A DNA stretch of 64,000 bases, from positions 62,001 to 126,000 of the forward strand of contig DXXG01000027.1 in the NCBI GenBank assembly GCA_019416455.1. Direction: 5' to 3'. The translations under genes were made by a program, and so were the position numbers. How positions within the stretch are numbered: the stretch's first letter is position 1; every line of letters begins with the position of its first letter. The stretch is from Clostridiales bacterium (GTDB lineage: Bacteria > Bacillota > Clostridia > Oscillospirales > Acutalibacteraceae). Shown in pieces: positions 33,592 to 43,310 of this stretch. The notes under the pieces are model-generated. The model was not told the DNA's origin, did no database searches, and saw nothing but the letters and a program-made list of their open reading frames with translations.

Positions 33592-33915
33592 ATGAAACTT
33601 ATCCTTGCAATCGTGAGCAATGACGACAGCGGCGCTGTCTCCTCCGCGCTGACCCGCGAAGGTTTTTCCGTGACCAAACTGGCCACTACCGGCGGCTTTT
33701 TGATGGCCGGCAACACCACCTTTATTTCCGGTGTGGAAGATGACAAAGTGGATACCGTCATCGGTATCATCTCCAAATATTCCAGCCGCCGCACCCAGAT
33801 CGTTCCCAGCACCTCCACCATGGAAGTGGGCATGTACTCCTCCTTCCCCGTGGAAGTCACCGTGGGCGGTTCCACTATCTTCGTGCTGAACGTGGACCGT
33901 TTCGAGAAGGTCTGA
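33592..33915 (+). CDS. darA: cyclic-di-AMP receptor, PII-like (DarA/PstA)
   Basis: A 107-residue PII-like protein of the DUF970/DarA family. It matches throughout: MKLILAIVSNDDSGAVSSALTREGFSVTKLATTGGFLMAGNTTF, RRTQIVPSTS and the terminal VEVTVGGSTIFVLNVDRFEKV. DarA trimers bind cyclic-di-AMP, which controls potassium and osmolyte balance; the partners of DarA are still poorly known. It overlaps the delta-prime gene by one base (TGATG) and heads the same conserved gene order as Bacillus yaaQ. A TAGAAT -10 lies near 33501 with a weak -35. Confidence 0.94.
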   Translation: MKLILAIVSNDDSGAVSSALTREGFSVTKLATTGGFLMAGNTTFISGVEDDKVDTVIGIISKYSSRRTQIVPSTSTMEVGMYSSFPVEVTVGGSTIFVLNVDRFEKV

Positions 33916-34898
33916 TGGAATTTCCAGTTTTTTTGGGAAACGCTCCCGTGAAGGAGGCTTTATCCGCCGCCTTTGCTGCGGGGCGTTTTCCCCATGCCCT
34001 GTTGTTTCAGGGAGAGCCGGGCTGCGGCAAGCGGACGTTCGCCAAGCTGGTGGCCCAGGCCCTGGTCTGCCGGGATAAGGACCACGCCCCCTGCGGGGTA
34101 TGCCCTGCCTGTGTGCGGGCAAAAGCCGGTTCACATCCCGATATCCGCGTGGTGGAAGGGAGCGGGGCGACCCGCTCCCTTTCGGTTGACCAGGTAAAGG
34201 AGATCACCTCTGACGCTTACCGCGCTCCCGAGGAGGCGGACGTCAGCGTCTACCTGCTGTTTTTGGGCAGCCGCACCCTGGAACCTGCCCAGAACAAGTT
34301 GTTGAAACTCATCGAGGAGCCCCCGGAGCACGGCGTGTTCATTTTGGTGTGTCAGTCGGCGGAGCAGCTGCTGCCCACCATTCGCAGCCGTGTCCAGAGC
34401 TTTCTCCTCCAGCCTCCCAGTTTGGAGGAGGCTGCCGCCTATGTGGCCGCCCGGGAAAACGTCCCGGAGGAAAAGGCCCGGGAGCTGTCCCGTCTGTGCG
34501 GCGGGAACATCGGCCGGATGCTCCAGGAGCTCGCCGGCGGAGAGGAAGCGAAAGCCTTTGCCATTGCCGCGGCCATGGCTCAGGGGCTTTTAGAGCCGGG
34601 GGAGCACAGCCTGCTGTTGGCGGCGGCCCCCCTGCAAAAAAACCGGGATCTGTTTCGAGAGGTGCTGGTCCGGCTGGGAATGCTGTTCCGGGACGGGCTG
34701 GTGCTGCGGGCCGGAGGCAGCGCGGTGCTGGGAGGTTCCCCGGAGCTGGCGGACAAGCTGGGGGCCCTGCCCATGAAACGGCTGGCGCTGCTAGCCCCTT
34801 TGGCGGAGGAGTACCGCCAAAAGCTGGACCGAAACGCCAATATGGCTCTTTTGGTCACGGATCTCTGCATCCGGCTGCGGGAAGCGGCAGGGCGGTGA
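33915..34898 (+). CDS. holB: DNA polymerase III subunit delta' (HolB)
   Basis: A 327-residue clamp-loader subunit. It has the AAA+ Walker A GEPGCGKRT, a four-Cys zinc module (CRDKDHAPCGVCPACVRAK), the SRC-like region TIRSRVQSFLLQPPS and the KLIEEPPEHGVFIL segment. Walker A is retained although delta' is normally not an active ATPase. It loads the beta clamp with tau/gamma and delta. The start overlaps darA and the next gene (yaaT) follows, as in Bacillus. Confidence 0.93.
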   Translation: MEFPVFLGNAPVKEALSAAFAAGRFPHALLFQGEPGCGKRTFAKLVAQALVCRDKDHAPCGVCPACVRAKAGSHPDIRVVEGSGATRSLSVDQVKEITSDAYRAPEEADVSVYLLFLGSRTLEPAQNKLLKLIEEPPEHGVFILVCQSAEQLLPTIRSRVQSFLLQPPSLEEAAAYVAARENVPEEKARELSRLCGGNIGRMLQELAGGEEAKAFAIAAAMAQGLLEPGEHSLLLAAAPLQKNRDLFREVLVRLGMLFRDGLVLRAGGSAVLGGSPELADKLGALPMKRLALLAPLAEEYRQKLDRNANMALLVTDLCIRLREAAGR

Positions 34899-34950
34899 CC
34901 GGCAGAGAGAACGTCCCGCGCCGGCGGGGCTTTGGAAAGGAGGAAGGCGC

Positions 34951-36095
<1,145 letters not shown>

Positions 36096-36126
36096 GAGTT
36101 TCGGGTCTGAAAATTTCAGAAAAGCG

Positions 36127-36167
36127 GAGCCCGGCGGGGGCTTTTCCCCTGCGGGCTCTTCTTTTTT
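36127..36167 (+). terminator. intrinsic terminator
   Basis: GAGCCCG..CGGGG pairs with CCCCTGCGGGCTC and runs into TTCTTTTTT. Confidence 0.85.
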
Positions 36168-36183
36168 GCCTTAGGAGGCATCC

Positions 36184-36948
36184 ATGGAGGAACATCTGAA
36201 TCAAACCGCCCGGTGGGAGCCCCTCTGGGGCGGGGCCAAGGTCCTGGTGACAAAGGAGCACGGCTTCGGCACCGACGGAGTGCTGCTGGCAGATTTCTCC
36301 CGGCCCAAGTCCGGAGAGACCTGGGCGGATCTGGGCACCGGCTGCGGGATCATCCCCCTGCTGTGGCGGGCCAGAAACATGGGGAAGCGGATCACCGGGG
36401 TGGAGCTGCAAAAGGCCGCCGCCCAGCAGGCCCGGCAGTCGGTGAAGGAAAACGGCTTCGAGGGGGAGATCCAGATCCTGGAGGGAGACGCCCGGGAACT
36501 GGAAAAGCTGTTCTCCGCCGGTTCTTTGGACGGTATCTCCTGTAATCCCCCTTATACCGCTCCCGGCGCGGGGATCCCCTGCCCCTCGGACGCCCGGCGC
36601 ACTGCCCGCCAGGGGGACAGCCTTTCCCTGGAGGAATTGGCCAAAAGCGCCCGGTATGCCCTGCGTTTCGGCGGGCGGCTCTGCGTGTGTCTGCGGCCCA
36701 GCAGGCTTTCGGAAGCCATGGCCGTCTTTCACCAGGCGGACCTGGAACCCAAGCGGCTGCGTCTGGTGCAGCAGCGGGCGGGAAAAGCCCCCTTCCTGTT
36801 CCTGTTAGAATGCCGCCGGGGCGGCAAACCGGGCATGACCGTGGAACCGGTGCTGCTGTTGGAGGGGGAGAACGGCGCTCCCAGTCAGGAGTTGGAGGAC
36901 ATTTACGGAGATTATCGGGACAACCCGGAGCACCGGGCTTCCCGGTGA
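36184..36948 (+). CDS. tRNA1(Val) (adenine(37)-N6)-methyltransferase, YabB/TrmN6 family
   Basis: A 254-residue class I SAM methyltransferase. It shows GTGCGIIPLLWRARNMGKRITGVELQ (SAM-binding motif I and acidic loop), the GDARELEKLF strand, and the catalytic NPPY motif in GISCNPPYTAPG. The homologue TrmN6 methylates A37 of tRNA-Val, and the gene is in the position of yabB. The start ATG follows TTAGGAGGC. Confidence 0.88.
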   Translation: MEEHLNQTARWEPLWGGAKVLVTKEHGFGTDGVLLADFSRPKSGETWADLGTGCGIIPLLWRARNMGKRITGVELQKAAAQQARQSVKENGFEGEIQILEGDARELEKLFSAGSLDGISCNPPYTAPGAGIPCPSDARRTARQGDSLSLEELAKSARYALRFGGRLCVCLRPSRLSEAMAVFHQADLEPKRLRLVQQRAGKAPFLFLLECRRGGKPGMTVEPVLLLEGENGAPSQELEDIYGDYRDNPEHRASR

Positions 36949-36962
36949 GGGAGGAGAACCAG

Positions 36963-37838
36963 ATGGAAGAAAAAACGCCCGTCCTGGAGCGGGGAGCTTT
37001 ATACGTGGTGGGAACGCCCATCGGAAATCTGGGGGACTTCTCCCCCCGGGCCCGGGAGACCTTGGAGGAAGCGGATTTCATCGCCGCGGAGGACACCCGG
37101 GTCACCTTGAAGCTGCTGAATCATTTCGGCATCAAGAAGCCCCTTATCTCTTACTTTGAGCACAATAAGCTGGAGCACGGTCCCCTGATCGTGGCAAGAC
37201 TGCAGGAGGGCCAGACTTGCGCCCTGGTATCCGACGCGGGCATGCCTGCCGTTTCCGACCCGGGAGAGACTCTGGTGGCCGCCTGCGCCCAGGAGGGCAT
37301 CCCCGTGTATGTGGTGCCCGGCCCCACGGCAGCGGTGTCCGCTTTGGCGATCAGCGGACTGCCTACGGGAAGATTCACCTTCGAGGGGTTTCTCAGCGTG
37401 AACAAGCGCAGCCGGAAAGAACACCTGGAAGCCGTTGCCAATGAGGACCGGACCATGATCTTCTACGAGGCGCCCCACAAGCTGCGAAAGACACTGTCGG
37501 ATTTTTCCAAGGTGTTCGGTGCGGACCGGCGGGTGGCCCTGTGCCGGGAGCTGACCAAAGTCCATGAAGAGGTGTGGCGCACCACTCTGGGGGAAGCCGC
37601 CGCTCATTACCGGGAAAAGGAGCCCCGGGGAGAGTTCGTCCTGGTGATAGAGGGACGGGAGCGTCCCACGGTCCAGGAAGAGGAATACACCTTGGAAGAG
37701 GCCGCTGCCCTGGCTAGGGAACTGGCATCTGGTGGGCTCTCCGCCAGCGAGGCCGCCAAACAGGCCGCCCAGCAGACCGGGTTCAAAAAGAGCCAGTTGT
37801 ATTCGGCTTTGCTTGGGAAAGGATCCCAGGAAGATTAA
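36963..37838 (+). CDS. rsmI: 16S rRNA (cytidine(1402)-2'-O)-methyltransferase RsmI
   Basis: A 291-residue tetrapyrrole-methylase-fold enzyme. It shows LYVVGTPIGNLGDFSPRARETLEEADFIAAEDTR at the start, SDAGMPAVSDPGETLV, the PGPTAAVSALAISGLP loop, and GEFVLVIEG. RsmI modifies C1402 in the ribosomal decoding centre with RsmH. The ATG at 36963 follows GGGAGGAG; the longer in-frame ORF from 36687 is inside yabB. The position matches Bacillus yabC. The C-terminal helix (about 235-291) is the usual extension. Confidence 0.95.
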   Translation: MEEKTPVLERGALYVVGTPIGNLGDFSPRARETLEEADFIAAEDTRVTLKLLNHFGIKKPLISYFEHNKLEHGPLIVARLQEGQTCALVSDAGMPAVSDPGETLVAACAQEGIPVYVVPGPTAAVSALAISGLPTGRFTFEGFLSVNKRSRKEHLEAVANEDRTMIFYEAPHKLRKTLSDFSKVFGADRRVALCRELTKVHEEVWRTTLGEAAAHYREKEPRGEFVLVIEGRERPTVQEEEYTLEEAAALARELASGGLSASEAAKQAAQQTGFKKSQLYSALLGKGSQED

Positions 37839-37866
37839 ATCTTTGTTAAGATGGGAAAAGGGAGAT

Positions 37867-38085
37867 GACTTGCCCACCGCAGGTGTGGTATAATAAACTA
37901 ACTCCTCGAAAGCCTTAAACGCGGGCGGCGAGGAGGAATTACCCAGTAGGCTGGGCGGCCTAAAAGCCGCCTGCGCGACTTGCCCACCGCAGGTGCGCGG
38001 ACGCGAGCTGCTCCTTCCCACAGCCCCAGCGAAGCGAGCGGCCCAAAAGCGCGACTTGCCACAGGCGCAGTATGGAAAGGATGAC
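37867..38085. repeat. GC-rich direct repeats and promoter upstream of pyk
   Basis: GACTTGCCCACCGCAGGTG occurs identically at 37867-37885 and 37977-37995, and a shortened GCGCGACTTGCCACAGGCG at about 38050. An extended -10 promoter TGGTATAAT lies at 37886-37894 directly after the first copy and would drive the pyruvate kinase gene with a leader of about 190 bases. The repeat core is shared with the arrays at 15934 and 43311. Confidence 0.65.
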
Positions 38086-38090
38086 GAAAA

Positions 38091-39836
38091 ATGCTTAGAA
38101 AGACGAAAATCATCTGTACGTTGGGTCCCGCCACGGAGGACGAGTCTGTCCTTCGCAGACTGATGCTGGGCGGCATGAACGGCGCCCGGTTCAACTTTTC
38201 CCACTGTACTCACGAGGACGCCGCGAAAAAGCTGGAGGCCGTCACCCGCCTGCGGGAAGAACTGGGTCTGCCCGTGGCTACTATCCTGGACACCAAAGGC
38301 CCGGAGATTCGGGTAAAGACCTTCAAAAACGGTCCCATCGAGCTGGAAAGCGGAGCCACCTTCACCCTGACCACCCGAGAGGTGGAAGGGGATGACCAAA
38401 TGGTGTCCATCACCTATAAAGACCTGCCCAAAGACTTGAAAGCCGGTTCCCGGGTGCTCATCGACGACGGCCTGGTGGAAATGCGGGCCGAGCACGTCTC
38501 CGAAACGGATATCGTCTGCACCGTCCTCAACGGCGGCAGAGTCTCCAACCATAAGGGCATCAATGTGCCCGGGACAAAACTGTCCATGCCCTTTATCAGC
38601 GAGCAGGACCGCTCCGATATCATTTTCGGCATTGAGAACGGGTTCGACTATATCGCTGCCTCCTTTACCCGCAGCGCGGCGGATATCCTGGAGATCCGCC
38701 ATATTTTGAAGGAATACAACTGCCAGACCATGAATATCATCGCCAAGATCGAGAACATGGAAGGCGTGGAGAACATCGACGAGATCCTCCGAGTGGTGGA
38801 CGGCATCATGGTGGCCCGAGGCGACATGGGCGTGGAGATCCCCCTGGAGGATGTGCCTGTGCTGCAAAAGCAGCTGATCCAGAAATCCTACCTGGCAGGC
38901 AAGCAGGTGGTCACCGCCACCCAGATGCTGGACTCCATGATCAAGAATCCCCGGCCTACCCGAGCGGAAGCCACCGACGTGGCCAACGCCATTTACGACG
39001 GCACCAGCTGCATCATGCTTTCCGGAGAGACTGCCGCGGGCAAGTACCCGGTGGAGTCCTTGGAGACCATGGTGCGCATCGCGGAAAAGGCCGAGGAGAG
39101 CATCAACTATATCAAACGGTTTAATTCCCGGGACAACAGCGACGTGGCTTTTGACGTGACCAACGCCATCTCCCACGCTACCTGCACTACCGCCCACGAC
39201 CTGGGCGCCAAGGCCATTGTCACGGTGACCAAGGGGGGCGGTACTGCCCGGCAGTTGTCCAAGTTCCGGCCGCTGTATCCCATTATTGGCTGCACCACCC
39301 AGAAGCATGTGTGGCGCCAGCTGAACCTGTCCTGGGGCGTCATCCCCATGCTTATCGACGAGGTAGCCGATACCGACGTTCTCTTTGACCGTGCTGTGGA
39401 CGCCGCCGAGGCAACGGGTCTGGTGAAAAGCGGCGATCTGGTAGTCATCACCGCCGGCGTGCCCCTGGGTATCTCCGGCACCACCAACATGATGAAAGTC
39501 CACGTGGTGGGCCATGTGCTGCTCACCGGCGACGGCGTCACCCAGCGGGAAGTTTCCGCACGGCTGTGCGTGTGCAAGCGGCTTTCCGATATCCCCAAGC
39601 GCTTCCGTGACGGAGATATCCTGGTAGTGCCTGAGACCAACAACTCCATCGTAGAGTATCTGCGCCGCTGCTCGGGGATCATCACCGAGGAGGGCGGCAC
39701 TAACACTCACGCCGCCATTGTGGGTCTGGCCATGGACAAACCGGTGATCGTAGGCGCGGAGCACGCTACCGACATGCTGAAAAGCGGCGCTGTGGTCTGT
39801 CTGGACGCCAAGACCGGCCGGGTGAGCGCCTGCTGA
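38091..39836 (+). CDS. pyk: pyruvate kinase with C-terminal PEP-utilising domain
   Basis: A 581-residue glycolytic enzyme converting phosphoenolpyruvate and ADP to pyruvate and ATP. It shows TKIICTLGPATEDE at the N terminus, GGMNGARFNFSH, LDTKGPEIR, the catalytic IIAKIENMEGV (Lys) and MVARGDMGVEIPLEDVP. The extra C-terminal domain (from about 495) carries EEGGTNTHAAIVGLAMDKPVIVGAEHAT, the mobile PEP-utilising domain found in Bacillus pyruvate kinases, with its conserved Thr and His. ATG follows GGAAAGGATG. Confidence 0.96.
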   Translation: MLRKTKIICTLGPATEDESVLRRLMLGGMNGARFNFSHCTHEDAAKKLEAVTRLREELGLPVATILDTKGPEIRVKTFKNGPIELESGATFTLTTREVEGDDQMVSITYKDLPKDLKAGSRVLIDDGLVEMRAEHVSETDIVCTVLNGGRVSNHKGINVPGTKLSMPFISEQDRSDIIFGIENGFDYIAASFTRSAADILEIRHILKEYNCQTMNIIAKIENMEGVENIDEILRVVDGIMVARGDMGVEIPLEDVPVLQKQLIQKSYLAGKQVVTATQMLDSMIKNPRPTRAEATDVANAIYDGTSCIMLSGETAAGKYPVESLETMVRIAEKAEESINYIKRFNSRDNSDVAFDVTNAISHATCTTAHDLGAKAIVTVTKGGGTARQLSKFRPLYPIIGCTTQKHVWRQLNLSWGVIPMLIDEVADTDVLFDRAVDAAEATGLVKSGDLVVITAGVPLGISGTTNMMKVHVVGHVLLTGDGVTQREVSARLCVCKRLSDIPKRFRDGDILVVPETNNSIVEYLRRCSGIITEEGGTNTHAAIVGLAMDKPVIVGAEHATDMLKSGAVVCLDAKTGRVSAC

Positions 39837-39840
39837 GTGA

Positions 39841-40010
39841 ACTGCGTACCGCAGTTCACTCAGGGAAGCCTTCGGAACTTGAAAAGTTCCGCTTTTGCTG
39901 CGCAAAGGATCAGGCTTCCCTACGGGGGGCCTCAGTTCACCCAGGGAGGCCCTCGGAACTTCAAAAGTTTCGCTTTTGCTTCGCAAAAGGCCGGGCTTCC
40001 CTCTGGAGAG
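39841..40010. repeat. tandem duplication of an 81-bp hairpin-rich unit
   Basis: Two units (about 39855-39919 and 39936-40003) each read CAGTTCACnCAGGGA, then CGGAACTT with a four- to six-base loop and AAGTTnCG, then GCTTTTGCTnCGCAAA and a closing GGCTTCCCT that pairs with the AGGGAAGCC at the unit start. It follows the pyk stop codon directly. No coding role. Confidence 0.7.
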
Positions 40011-40048
40011 TTTCGCTTTCTGCAGAAACCATCCTTTATATAAAACAG

Positions 40049-40083
40049 AAAGCCGTCAGTGATGAAACTGACGGCTTTTTTGC
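40049..40083. terminator. bidirectional intrinsic terminator
   Basis: AAAGCCGTCAGT pairs with ACTGACGGCTTT and is followed by TTTT, between the converging pyk and gatD genes. Confidence 0.85.
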
Positions 40084-40099
40084 GCTTATTAAGTGTTGT

Positions 40100-40798
40100 T
40101 CAGGCTTTGGCGTGGAAGTCGGCCAAGCGCTTTTCGTAAGCGGCCTGAACTTCCTGTTCCAGGGCCAGGTGGGCGTTTTCTACACCCAGGCATTTCAGCA
40201 GGTATTTGGTGAAGGGAGGATTCAGCAGCAGGATAGGTCCCAGCAGGTAGGTGCCGAAGAAATTCCTGGAGCGAACGCCTTCGAAAGAGCAAGTCTTGTT
40301 CAGCCCCACGCCCTTTTCTACCGGGAACAGTTCCAGGTCTTTGGACTTGGGATAGGCCATGGTGAACTGGGACTTGAACCCCATCACCGGCTGGCCCTCG
40401 AAGCTGCCCAGGAAAATGCTGTTGTGGCGGTGCATCATGTCCCGTTTGGCGTACAGGGGGAAGATTCCCAGACAGTTGATGCGGCTGCCGTCATCTTTGA
40501 CGATATACTCGCCCATCAGTTCCAGGGCATTGCCGGTAAACAGGAACAGGGTATTCTGGTTGATCAGTTCCCGCAGACGGTCTTTGTGGGGCCGCAGCCG
40601 TTCCAACACCAGCTCCTGAGAGCGTTCCGTCATGGGTCCCAGGTAAATCATGTCCACCTTTTCCCGGACGAACAGAGGCTCCTGGTTCAAGTCTGTCTCC
40701 ACAAACTGGGCATCGGGCAAACATTTACGTAGGTAGTGCATGTTGCTCAGGTCCCCGAACAGATTGCAGTTTTGGGGGAAGAGGATCTCAATTTTCAT
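40100..40798 (-). CDS. gatD: GatD-like amidotransferase subunit lacking Cys/His catalytic residues
   Basis: A 232-residue protein of the GATase_3/CobQ-like family in the gatD position after murT. Fold landmarks are intact (YLGPMTERSQELVLERL, ELMGEYIVKDDGSRINCLGIFPLYAK, NFFGTYLLGPILLLNPPFTKYLL). In active GatD the nucleophile sits in a CGGYQ segment and the His in GTYLHGP. Here the segment reads LFTGNALELMG with Thr88 at the Cys position, and GTYLLGP puts Leu186 at the His position. Glutaminase activity should therefore be absent. It overlaps murT by 11 bases. Either MurT uses free ammonia or the pair has another role. The gene symbol reflects homology, not activity. Confidence 0.8.
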   Translation of the reverse strand: MKIEILFPQNCNLFGDLSNMHYLRKCLPDAQFVETDLNQEPLFVREKVDMIYLGPMTERSQELVLERLRPHKDRLRELINQNTLFLFTGNALELMGEYIVKDDGSRINCLGIFPLYAKRDMMHRHNSIFLGSFEGQPVMGFKSQFTMAYPKSKDLELFPVEKGVGLNKTCSFEGVRSRNFFGTYLLGPILLLNPPFTKYLLKCLGVENAHLALEQEVQAAYEKRLADFHAKA

Positions 40799-42209
40799 GA
40801 TCGGCGACCTCCTCTTCCTGAGAATGAGTCTCCTTGGGCGGGAGCGTTTTCAGCCGTTCATGGAGTTTCGCTTTCACCTGCTTGGACAGGTCCACCGAAT
40901 ACAAGTCATACAGCACGAACACAGCGTCGGAATCGGCAAGGTCCAGATGTTCCGCCGCGTCCAGAGGATCTTCCTCGTGGGCCAGGCGCTCCTGGGGGAT
41001 ACCTGCCATCAACAGACGCACGTAGCTGTCCCAGTGACGGGGTCCGGCGGTGACCACCTGGACCACGCTGGGGTCGTTGAGCAGTTCAAAGTCCGTGTCG
41101 TACAGCCACGCGGTGTTCTCCACGGAATGGGCAGCGTCGTGGGCGTCGTCCAAGAACAGCAGTACCGATTTCTTTCCGGGATACTGCCGGGCATTGGCGC
41201 AGGCCTGGGAACAGGCGATGGGGTTCTGCCCCTTGGCCAGGTGGAGGATGAGTTTCCGGCCCCCCACTTCTTCCTCGTTGTAGCGGCTCTCCACAATGGT
41301 CAGCCGCTCCATGCACTGGGCGATCCGGTCTTTGGTGAGTCCGAACTCCGCCAGCAGGGAAATAGCGGAAAGGGCGTTATACACGTTGATAAGGCTGGTG
41401 TTGGGCAGGGAGAAATCCTGGGAGCCTTCCGTGCCCTCTGTGGTCATGCGGCTGTGACGCTTGTCCAGCGCGGTGACCCTGTATTTGGGGGTGGGAGAGG
41501 CAAACCCGCACTTGGGGCAGTGGGCCCGTCCCACATGATGATACCGCCGCAGGTCCCATTCCAGGGGCGTGCCGCACTCGGGACATGCCCGTACGTCCTG
41601 GACAATGTTGGGCAGTCCGGTCTCCTCTCCGGGGAGAGGATCGATCCCAAAGAAGGCCCGGCGGTTATCCGGTTTCAGGCTGGCACACAGCAGGTCGTCG
41701 GCGTTGAGGACCAGCCGGGTGCTGTCGGGAATATAGGTGTTGAGGATGTCCTGAATGAATTCCACATGGGCGTTGCGCTTGTAGGAATCCCGGAACAGAT
41801 TGGTCACCAGGAGAATGTCCGGCTTGATAAAGGGAAGGATCCGGGGAGAGCTGCGCTCGTCCAGCTCGAACACGGCCAGATCCTTTTTTGGCTTGCCGAA
41901 CAGGGTGGAATTGGCGATGAGACTGGAAGCCACGCCGGTGGCCACGTTGGTGCCGGCCCGGTTGCACACAAAGTCATATCCGCACTGGGTGAGTACATCC
42001 TCCACCAGGTTGGAAACGGTGGTTTTGCCGTTGGTGCCCGTGATACCGATGATGGTTTTGGGGCGGGGCATACGGCCCAGGAAATCCGGGCACAGGATGA
42101 TGGCCCAGCTTCCGGGCATGGAAGTGCCTTTGCGTCCTACCAGCTTCATCACCCGGGCTGTGCCTTTGGCAAAGAACAGCGCCAGATAAAATCGCAGGCT
42201 GCGTTTCAT
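40788..42209 (-). CDS. murT: lipid II isoglutaminyl synthase, MurT ligase subunit
   Basis: A 473-residue Mur-ligase-family protein. The ATP-binding loop GITGTNGKTT is at 55-64, the central domain has ELDERSSPRILPFIKPDILLVTNLFRDSYKR, and a four-Cys zinc ribbon (CPECGTPLEW then CPKCGF) is inserted near 215-240 as in Staphylococcus MurT. The C-terminal DUF1727 domain contains VLLFLDDAHDAAHSVENTAWLYDTDFELL. MurT with GatD amidates D-glutamate of lipid II. The ATG at 42209 is preceded by AAGGAAAGAAG; longer in-frame starts are in the promoter region. An operator-like palindrome at 42279-42299 lies upstream. Confidence 0.9.
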   Translation of the reverse strand: MKRSLRFYLALFFAKGTARVMKLVGRKGTSMPGSWAIILCPDFLGRMPRPKTIIGITGTNGKTTVSNLVEDVLTQCGYDFVCNRAGTNVATGVASSLIANSTLFGKPKKDLAVFELDERSSPRILPFIKPDILLVTNLFRDSYKRNAHVEFIQDILNTYIPDSTRLVLNADDLLCASLKPDNRRAFFGIDPLPGEETGLPNIVQDVRACPECGTPLEWDLRRYHHVGRAHCPKCGFASPTPKYRVTALDKRHSRMTTEGTEGSQDFSLPNTSLINVYNALSAISLLAEFGLTKDRIAQCMERLTIVESRYNEEEVGGRKLILHLAKGQNPIACSQACANARQYPGKKSVLLFLDDAHDAAHSVENTAWLYDTDFELLNDPSVVQVVTAGPRHWDSYVRLLMAGIPQERLAHEEDPLDAAEHLDLADSDAVFVLYDLYSVDLSKQVKAKLHERLKTLPPKETHSQEEEVADHEN

Positions 42210-42278
42210 AAATCTCGACTTCTTTCCTTGTTCAGTAATGGGAATGTCACGACAAATGGCTTGCACCCACTTATCATG

Positions 42279-42299
42279 CATACCATTTATAATAGTATG
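42279..42299 (-). promoter_or_regulatory. palindrome upstream of murT
   Basis: Half-sites CATACCAT and ATAGTATG (7 of 8 complementary) around a TTATA centre, about 70 bases before the murT start, in an AT-rich promoter region. A candidate operator for an unidentified regulator. Confidence 0.4.
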
Positions 42300-42350
42300 T
42301 ATTACTTGCATTACTCTAGCATAAACCCCCTTTTTTTTCAACCCTTTCTC

Positions 42351-42379
42351 TTGACCTTTGTCACCGTTTGAGCTATGAT
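42351..42379 (+). promoter_or_regulatory. SigA promoter
   Basis: TTGACC (42351-42356) and TATGAT (42374-42379), 17-bp spacer, driving the sugar isomerase gene. Confidence 0.75.
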
Positions 42380-42416
42380 GAGGATAAATATCACCCAAAG
42401 ACAGGAGGATCATTCC

Positions 42417-43238
42417 ATGAAAACTTTACCTGTTGCTGTGCAGGTCTATTCCGTTCGGGACGACGCCGAGCGGGATTTTGCCGGCACCATGAAAAAGATC
42501 AAAGAGATTGGTTATGACGGTGTGGAGCTGGCCGGCCTGTATGGCCTGGAGCCCGCTGTGATCAAGGCCGCTATCCAGGACGCGGGTCTGGTGGCACTGT
42601 CCGCTCATGTTCCCTTCCAGGAACTGGTGGCTGATATGGAAGGCACTGTGAAGCAGTATGAGGAGATCGGCGTGAAGTTCATCGCCATCCCCTACCTGAT
42701 GGAAGAGGACCGTCCCGGCACCCCCAAGTTTGAGGGTAACGTGAAGCTGTTCGAAGAGATCGCCAAGGTGTGCAAAGCCCATGGCATCCAGCTGCTGTAC
42801 CACAACCACGACTTCGAGTTCATCAAGATGCCTGACGGCCGCTACGCTCTGGACTACATCTACGACACCATTCCCGCGGATCTTCTCCAGACCGAAGTGG
42901 ATACCTGCTGGGTGAAGGTGGCCGGGGAAGATCCCGCCGCTTACGTTCGTAAGTACACCGGCCGCTCTCCTCTGGTCCATTTGAAGGACTTCCACAAGGA
43001 AGGCAAGCCCGGCAACATGTACGAGCTCATCGGCACGGAGGTGAAAAAGGAAGAGAGCCATGGCTTCTTCGAGTTCCGTCCTGTGGGCCACGGTGACCAG
43101 GACTTTGGCCCCATTCTGGAGGCATCTGTGGACGCTGGCGCCCAGTGGGTCGTGGTAGAGCAGGACCAGTCCAACGGCCGCACTCCCATGGAAGCCATCA
43201 CCCTTAGCCGCGAATACCTGAAGTCTCAGGGCTGGTAA
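42417..43238 (+). CDS. sugar phosphate isomerase/epimerase family protein
   Basis: A 273-residue xylose-isomerase-like TIM barrel protein (AP_endonuc_2 family). Metal-binding and active-site segments seen are LLYHNHDFEF, the LQTEVDTCWVKVAGEDP strand, LVHLKDFH and VEQDQSNGRTP. Relatives include IolE, IolI and other keto-sugar epimerases; the substrate cannot be named. ATG at 42417 follows CAGGAGGA. A single gene behind a good promoter; there is a second, more distant paralogue at 54521. Confidence 0.85.
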   Translation: MKTLPVAVQVYSVRDDAERDFAGTMKKIKEIGYDGVELAGLYGLEPAVIKAAIQDAGLVALSAHVPFQELVADMEGTVKQYEEIGVKFIAIPYLMEEDRPGTPKFEGNVKLFEEIAKVCKAHGIQLLYHNHDFEFIKMPDGRYALDYIYDTIPADLLQTEVDTCWVKVAGEDPAAYVRKYTGRSPLVHLKDFHKEGKPGNMYELIGTEVKKEESHGFFEFRPVGHGDQDFGPILEASVDAGAQWVVVEQDQSNGRTPMEAITLSREYLKSQGW

Positions 43239-43310
43239 GGGGCTGCGCCCCAGGCAGGTCGCGGGTATAGGCCGCTCGCTTCGCTCGGGCTGATCTAGGC
43301 GTTGGCTCGC

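Noticed and set aside
36999..39986. Open frame of 995 codons on the minus strand opposite rsmI and pyk
   Set aside because: It mirrors two clear plus-strand genes, is His/Gly-rich in the way antisense frames of GC-rich genes are, and has no ribosome binding site or known domain.
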